The position numbers and the translations under genes were made by a program. From JALOOX01 sp964557955 (GTDB taxonomy: Bacteria; Desulfobacterota; Syntrophobacteria; Syntrophobacterales; Syntrophobacteraceae), in NCBI GenBank assembly GCA_964557955.1, contig CAZLCS010000002.1, forward strand, positions 1 to 64,000: a stretch of DNA of 64,000 nt, written 5' to 3'. The notes beneath the pieces were generated by a model. It saw nothing but the letters and a program-made list of their open reading frames with translations. It searched no databases and had not been told where the DNA came from. This document shows positions 58,764 through 64,000 of this stretch, piece after piece (the stretch's first letter is position 1; every line of letters starts with the position of its first letter).

Positions 58764-61259
58764 ATGGTCGAGATCAACCTGCATTCCGCCTTCTTTGTCA
58801 TCGTACTCCTGGCGGCGGCCCACGTTGAAGCAGCGGCTTTGAAGGGCATGGTCGTCTTCAATGAAACAGGGGGCCCGGCAGCGGCAGGAGTGGAGGTCAG
58901 CGCCAAGGGCTGTTCCGCTTCTGCCGTCACGGACGCTGAGGGACGTTTTCAGCTGGACTTTCCCCATCTACAGCCTGGCGACACCGTAGCCGTGGAAATC
59001 CATCGCGAGAACTATGAAATCGTCAATGATGTCGAACTGGAACAGGAATTGAGCCAGGATCCGGCCCGTTCAGTTGTGACCCTCCTCCTCTGCCGCAATG
59101 GCAATCGTAAGGAAATGGCCGGAAGGCTCTTTCGCTTGAAAGCCGGGGAGTCCGTTCAGGAACAGTTTGACCGGCGACTGCATCAACTCGAGAAACAGGA
59201 AGAGACCGGCCTTGCTGCATTGCCGGATCTTCAGAGGAGCCTCGACAGGGCCAATGGAATTGTCCCCACAATGGCGGAGGACTTAGCAGAGCATCTTTCC
59301 ACAACGGCATCTCCGCGTGAGCGTCGAGCGCTGCGCCTCTTCCTGAACGGAAGACTCGAGAGTGCCATTGAGCTCCTTCAGGGCATCGTCAGCTCACCGT
59401 CCGTGGACAACGGGGACCACGAAGGGCGGGAATCGCCACGGCGCACCGAGGAAGCTGCCCGGCACTCCCGAATGACAGGTCATTTCCTTACACTGGCGCT
59501 GCGTTTCGAGGAAGCCGAACAGGCGTACGTTGCAGGACGGACGACAGCATCTGACGATCCGCTCGTGCTTCTCAGCTACGCTCATTTCCTCTCGGGCATG
59601 AATCGAGCCGAAGAGGCCCAGAAGTCCTATCTTCACTCCCTGGAGCTTTCCCGGAAGGGAGGGAACAAGGCCCAAACGGCAAAGCTTCTCCATGATGCGG
59701 CGGATTCCCTGAGAAGACAGAAGCGTGCCAAGGAAGCCCTGCCGATTTGTGAGGAGGCGCTCAAGACCTTCCGGGAGCTGGCAGTCTCCGAACCCGAGAC
59801 TTACGACCAGCAGGTGGCCAGGACGTTGCACACCCTTGGTCTCATCATGCGGGAGGCAGAGAGACTTGAGGAGGCCCGGATCGCCCAGCTTGAAGCAGCT
59901 GATACCTATCGTCGTCTTTCCCGCGAAAACCCTGACGCCTACGCCCCTCATGCGGCGACGGCCATGAACGACCTGGCGGCGATCCAGCGGGCGCTTGGAC
60001 GTGGCGAAGACGCTACGAAGTCCCTTGAAGAAGCCCTTCATACTTATCGGGGTCTCGCATCCCATAATCCATCGAGATACCAACCGGATGTGGCCTTCAT
60101 CCTTGAGAATCTGAGTGTGTTGCATCAGGAGCGGAACCGAGCCAGGGAGGCGCGGAAGACTCTCGAGGAAGTGGTCACCGTGTACCGCCAGCTGGCCGCC
60201 CGATCGCCTGATCTGTATCTACCTCATGTGGCCCAGGCTCTCAACAACCTGGGATGGTTTCACCGGGAAAGCGGCCGCAGTAACGAGGCCAGAAAAGCCT
60301 TCGAAGATGAGCTGAAGGTTTACCGGGACCTGGCTGCCCGCAAACCGGGGACCTATCTGGCCTACCTCGCTCTTTCTCACATCCACCTGGCCCTTTTTCA
60401 CCAGGAGCAGAAGAGATGGAAGGATGCCGCCAGGGCATACCAGGATGCCCTGAAAATCTACCGGAATCTGGCTGCATCCAAACCCGACCTCCACGCACCC
60501 TATGTGGCTCTGGCCTTGACCAGCCTGGGAGACCTGTACCGGGGACAGAACCAGGTCAAGAGCGCCGGAAAGGCTTACGAGGAAGCGGTGAAGACCTGGC
60601 GTGCGCTGGCGAAACGGGATAGCAAGTCGAACGGGGCCGAGCTCGCTGCAGCCTTGAACAGGCTCGGAGCTTTCTACGGGGATCTCCATTACGTTGAAAG
60701 CGCCCTGAAAGCTCACGAAGAGGCCCTGCAAGCGTACCGTGAAATCGCAGAGACCTCGCCGGGGCTGCATCTGTCCGAAATGGTGCGGACGTTGAACAAC
60801 CTGGGAATCCTTTACCGCGAGCTCAACCGGCTGGAGGACGCCGGCAGGGCTTACGAAGAAGCACTGAAGATTTCGCAGGATGCACTCCCCAGCCATCCGG
60901 ATATTCATGAACCCCTGATGGTCATGACGCTGAACAACCTGGGCGCTCTCCAGCGTAACCGCGATGGAGGAGAAGAGGCCTTGAGGACCTACGAAAAAGC
61001 ATTGCAGATTGGCAGGAAGCTCGCCACCAAGGATCCCGGCATTTATCGTCCTTACGTCGCCATGACGCTCAACAACCTCGGCATCCTCCAGCGGGATCTG
61101 AAGAAGTGGCAGGATTCCCGAAAGACGCTGGAGGAGGCCCTCTCCATCTATAGCGACCTGGCAGGAGGAAATCCCGGCACGTTCGCTCCGGACATCGAGC
61201 GCATCCAGTCCCTTCTCGACACCATGGCCACGCAAACCCACGAAAGACCGGGCCACTGA
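58764..61259 (+). CDS. Exported TPR-repeat protein with regulatory beta domain
   Basis: An 831-residue protein starting MVEINLHSAFFVIVLLAAAHVEAA, a likely signal peptide. Next comes a carboxypeptidase-regulatory-like beta domain (KGMVVFNETGGPAAAGVEV, AVTDAEGRFQLDF). A helical region follows, and the C-terminal half consists of ten consecutive TPR units of 46-47 residues, each built on a pattern like YRxLA-P-Y-P-VAxxLNNLG-xxR-A-xxxEEALK. It ends with a partial unit; there is no CHAT or enzymatic domain. The start is uncertain: the frame opens at 58596 and no good ribosome binding site is near 58764. It probably acts as a periplasmic scaffold. Confidence 0.75.
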   Translation: MVEINLHSAFFVIVLLAAAHVEAAALKGMVVFNETGGPAAAGVEVSAKGCSASAVTDAEGRFQLDFPHLQPGDTVAVEIHRENYEIVNDVELEQELSQDPARSVVTLLLCRNGNRKEMAGRLFRLKAGESVQEQFDRRLHQLEKQEETGLAALPDLQRSLDRANGIVPTMAEDLAEHLSTTASPRERRALRLFLNGRLESAIELLQGIVSSPSVDNGDHEGRESPRRTEEAARHSRMTGHFLTLALRFEEAEQAYVAGRTTASDDPLVLLSYAHFLSGMNRAEEAQKSYLHSLELSRKGGNKAQTAKLLHDAADSLRRQKRAKEALPICEEALKTFRELAVSEPETYDQQVARTLHTLGLIMREAERLEEARIAQLEAADTYRRLSRENPDAYAPHAATAMNDLAAIQRALGRGEDATKSLEEALHTYRGLASHNPSRYQPDVAFILENLSVLHQERNRAREARKTLEEVVTVYRQLAARSPDLYLPHVAQALNNLGWFHRESGRSNEARKAFEDELKVYRDLAARKPGTYLAYLALSHIHLALFHQEQKRWKDAARAYQDALKIYRNLAASKPDLHAPYVALALTSLGDLYRGQNQVKSAGKAYEEAVKTWRALAKRDSKSNGAELAAALNRLGAFYGDLHYVESALKAHEEALQAYREIAETSPGLHLSEMVRTLNNLGILYRELNRLEDAGRAYEEALKISQDALPSHPDIHEPLMVMTLNNLGALQRNRDGGEEALRTYEKALQIGRKLATKDPGIYRPYVAMTLNNLGILQRDLKKWQDSRKTLEEALSIYSDLAGGNPGTFAPDIERIQSLLDTMATQTHERPGH

Positions 61260-61346
61260 CCCGCCCGACGACGGGAAGGCTGCCCGAGAACTGGCATGTC
61301 GAGCGACAGCAAGAGCTCTGTTCCAACGCATCGAGGATTGAACCTC

Positions 61347-63854
61347 TCAGGAGTTGTCCTCCATGGCGGGAAGGTGGATCTCGAAGGTGGTGCCCCGGCC
61401 CGGCCGGCTCCGGCAGGCGATGTGTCCGTGGTGGTTCTTGATGATTCCGTAGACCATGGCCAGGCCAAGTCCGGTGCCCTGGCCCACCTCCTTGGTGGTG
61501 AAGAAAGGATCGAAGATATGTTCCAGGATGGCCGCTTCAATCCCCTGCCCCGTGTCCGAGACCTTGATGAGAACATACTTCCCGGGTGATAAGTCAGGCC
61601 GGCTGATCAGGTGGCTTTCATCCACTACACAATTGCTCGCATCGATGCTGAGTGTGCCTCCATCCGGCATGGCATCCCTCGCATTCAGTGCCAGATTCAT
61701 GAGGACCTGCTCAAGCTGCGAGCCATCGGCATGGACACGGGAGATGTCCTCGGCGACACGGATCTCGATGGCAATCCTCTTGGGGATGGTTCGCTCCAGC
61801 AGCATCTTTACATTGTCAAACATCCCGGCGAGCTCTACAGGCTGCAGCCTGGACTCCAGCTTTCGACTGAAGGTCAACAGCTGACGAGTCAGCTCGCCTC
61901 CCCTCCGGGCGGCGCGTTCGATCGCTTCGAGCTCTCGATATCCCGCCTCACCCTCCGCCTTCTTCCGAAGGAGGAGCTCCGCGTAGCCCTGAACTGCCTG
62001 AAGGAGGTTGTTGAAATCATGGGCGATGCCGCCCGCCAGCGTTCCGATCGCTTCCATCTTGTGCGCCTGGCGGAGTTGTGATTCGAGCCGTTTGGTCTCC
62101 GTCATGTCGATCACGATGCCAATGAGTCCGACAGGCTCTCCGTCCCGATATTTGGGGCAGGAATTCACAATGGCGGGAAATGTGCTCCCATCACTTCTCA
62201 GCATGTTGTACTCAGTGAGCCCCAGTTTCTCCCCGTTCATCAGCCTTGCGGCGTTCTCCATCGCTCTGGCGCGGTCTTCCGGAGAGAACAGCACAAAGCC
62301 GCTCAAACCCACGTCGAAATCCACTCGCGAAAGACCGAAATGATCAAAGGCCTTTGGATTCACAAAGGTGAGGTTTCCCCTCGAATCCATTTCGAAAATT
62401 GTTTCGGGCAGGAGCTCGGCCAACTCCCGGAATCGTTCCTGGCTCTCCCGCAAGGCTTCTTCAGCATGCTTGCGCAAGGAGATATCTGCGTGGGTACCGG
62501 TCATCCTCAACGGTCTTCCATCGGAGTCGTATTCGACGATCTTTCCAATGGATCGAATCCACTTCCATTCGCCCGTCTTCGTTTTCCGACGGTACTCCAT
62601 ACTACGTGTGGCGCCAGTATCCAGGCATTCCCTGAAAGCTTGTGAGACAGCATCGCGATCTTCCGGATGGATCCCCTCCCTCCAGGTCTGGAGATCCGTC
62701 TTGAACTCATCTGCATCGTAACCCAGGATCCGCACGTATTCCACGCTGACACGGACCTCCCCGGTCTTCACATTCAAATCGAACCATCCCTGCTGGGTGG
62801 CCTCCATGGCCAACCGGAGCCGTTCCTCCTGCGCCTTCAGCTCCTCCTCCGCAGCCTTGCGTGCGGTGATGTCCCTCACTACGCTGATAAGTGTTCGCAT
62901 GCCGCCTACGGTTGCGCCTCTTGAACTGACTTCAACAGGGAAAGTACTCCCGTCGCGGCGCCTGTGAACGGCTTCGAAGAGGATTCCGCTCGCATCCGCC
63001 TGAGCCATCAACTGCGCGGTCAACCCCAGGCTTCCAGGCTCTCGAAGATCGTGAACTCTCATCCGGAGCAATTCATCCCTGCTGTACCCGTAAGCCTTTT
63101 CGGCTGCAAGGTTCGCCTCCAGAATGCGTCCGTCATCCCGCCGCATGAACAGAATGATGTCTCGACTGTGAGCCGCCAGGAGCTCATAGCGATGGAGCAG
63201 TTCCTCCGCGCGTTTGCGCTCCGTAATATCGTTGCCGATGCAGAGAATCTCAGTAATCTCGGCCCGGTTGTTCCGTATGGGCTTGTTGGTCCATGCGATC
63301 CAGACCCGCTCCCCATTCTTGCGCATGTTCTCATTCTCATTGCTGGCATAGCGATCGGGATGCTTGCCGATGTCAGCGATCATCTCTCTCAGATTGCGGC
63401 CCGTCTCATCCACTTCGGGTACAATGGTTCCGACCACATCCCTCCCCAGGATTTCGTCCCTGCCGAAACCAAAGAACCGGAGGGCGAATTCATTGATGAA
63501 TGTAATGCGTCCCTCAACATCCAGTCTCAAGATGATGCTGTTGGCACTCTCCACGAATTCCCGGTATTGAGCCTCCTTTGAACGGGCCTCCGCCTCTGAG
63601 CGCTCGATGCGGGACAGAGCACGCCGGATCAGTGCATAAAGCATCCAGGCCGTTGCAGCGACGTACAACCAGCCTTTGATGATGGCCACACGGATGAGCA
63701 GAGCCGGATTGTGAGCGAAGGTTTCAAGAATCATGTTCGAGAGCAGGATCCAAAGGCCTCCGACAACTACGTAAAGAGCTGCTATCTTCGATGGAAGCAA
63801 AACAGCCTTACGATGACTATCCTTTGAAAACCCGTTCTCCATTGAACCCGACAT
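61347..63854 (-). CDS. Multi-PAS membrane sensor histidine kinase
   Basis: An 835-residue kinase with two N-terminal membrane helices (AALYVVVGGLWILLSNMIL and GWLYVAATAWMLYALI), four PAS domains (starting about YREFVESANSIILRLD, LLAAHSRDIILFMRR, LRLAMEATQQGWFDL and RFRELAELLPETIFEM), a phosphoacceptor box TLAGGIAHDFNNLL and an ATPase domain (SDTGQGIE, GTGLGLAMV). There is no receiver domain. The HDFNNLL H-box puts it in the same kinase subgroup as the heme-sensor kinase at 19930. The start may be the ATG at 63842; neither has a strong site. The signal and the partner regulator are unknown. Confidence 0.9.
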   Translation of the reverse strand: MSGSMENGFSKDSHRKAVLLPSKIAALYVVVGGLWILLSNMILETFAHNPALLIRVAIIKGWLYVAATAWMLYALIRRALSRIERSEAEARSKEAQYREFVESANSIILRLDVEGRITFINEFALRFFGFGRDEILGRDVVGTIVPEVDETGRNLREMIADIGKHPDRYASNENENMRKNGERVWIAWTNKPIRNNRAEITEILCIGNDITERKRAEELLHRYELLAAHSRDIILFMRRDDGRILEANLAAEKAYGYSRDELLRMRVHDLREPGSLGLTAQLMAQADASGILFEAVHRRRDGSTFPVEVSSRGATVGGMRTLISVVRDITARKAAEEELKAQEERLRLAMEATQQGWFDLNVKTGEVRVSVEYVRILGYDADEFKTDLQTWREGIHPEDRDAVSQAFRECLDTGATRSMEYRRKTKTGEWKWIRSIGKIVEYDSDGRPLRMTGTHADISLRKHAEEALRESQERFRELAELLPETIFEMDSRGNLTFVNPKAFDHFGLSRVDFDVGLSGFVLFSPEDRARAMENAARLMNGEKLGLTEYNMLRSDGSTFPAIVNSCPKYRDGEPVGLIGIVIDMTETKRLESQLRQAHKMEAIGTLAGGIAHDFNNLLQAVQGYAELLLRKKAEGEAGYRELEAIERAARRGGELTRQLLTFSRKLESRLQPVELAGMFDNVKMLLERTIPKRIAIEIRVAEDISRVHADGSQLEQVLMNLALNARDAMPDGGTLSIDASNCVVDESHLISRPDLSPGKYVLIKVSDTGQGIEAAILEHIFDPFFTTKEVGQGTGLGLAMVYGIIKNHHGHIACRSRPGRGTTFEIHLPAMEDNS

Positions 63855-64000
63855 CCTCTGTTTCAGACGCTTTTCGAGACCCCAACCTTTTCAAGGGTAA
63901 GCAGTATGCCTGCCCTGACTCAAGGTCTTCCCGTTCCCATCCTTGACTCATTCGAACTCTCCATCACAGAACGGCCTGCGGCGATAATCTACCACGTCTT

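Overview
The window reads as a stretch of chromosome from a GC-rich, mainly anaerobic Gram-negative bacterium, most likely a Desulfobacterota of the Syntrophobacter type (inference). Supporting features are the two-subunit oxygen-sensitive class I fumarase, a thiolase / 3-hydroxyacyl-CoA dehydrogenase / acyl-CoA dehydrogenase operon, a Fur-rubrerythrin-FprA oxygen-defence operon, an NtrYX pair and a decaheme cytochrome with its outer-membrane barrel. No rRNA, CRISPR array, insertion sequence or prophage was seen. Two tRNA genes are present: Pro(GGG) and initiator Met.

Layout. 0.2-7.6 kb: fumarase subunits, a cyclic-nucleotide-phosphodiesterase-like metallohydrolase, a 59-residue CxxC protein and the fatty/butyryl-CoA oxidation operon. 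7.6-14.5 kb: DUF167 protein, a NodIJ-like ABC exporter, a DUF4390 protein and the NtrY/NtrX-type two-component system. 14.6-22.5 kb: an electron-transfer locus with an MtrA/DmsE-type decaheme cytochrome, an MtrB/PioB barrel, a convergent monoheme protein with five PKD-like repeats, and a large hybrid kinase carrying a CxxCH-containing sensor domain. 22.5-35.2 kb: tRNA-Pro, the oxygen-defence operon, RecJ, a CBS protein, CheZ, an FHA-GAF adenylate cyclase, tRNA-fMet and several unknowns. 36.4-45.2 kb: a lipid-modification cluster (DUF1295, two cyclopropane-synthase-type methyltransferases, one fused to DUF1365, a flavin oxidoreductase, DUF2177, a GPH-type transporter, a chalcone-isomerase-like protein) followed by the UV endonuclease UvsE. 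46.7-55.6 kb: an envelope-stress region with Spy-like proteins, two ECF sigma factors, an anti-sigma factor and a MacAB-OMF tripartite exporter. 55.9-63.9 kb: a Crp-family regulator with two Crp-like operators downstream, a hydroxyacid dehydrogenase, a repeat-rich TPR protein and a multi-PAS kinase.

The most notable observations are the electron-conduit locus with its heme-PKD partner and heme sensor; the lipid cluster that resembles furan/branched fatty-acid and photo-oxidative-stress loci of aerobic proteobacteria; a family of seven-base tandem repeats placed just after stop codons; two perfect GTGA-N6-TCAC operators beside a Crp-family gene; and two small proteins (59 and 57 aa) with strong ribosome binding sites. 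All assignments come from reading translated sequence and motifs; no database search was run.
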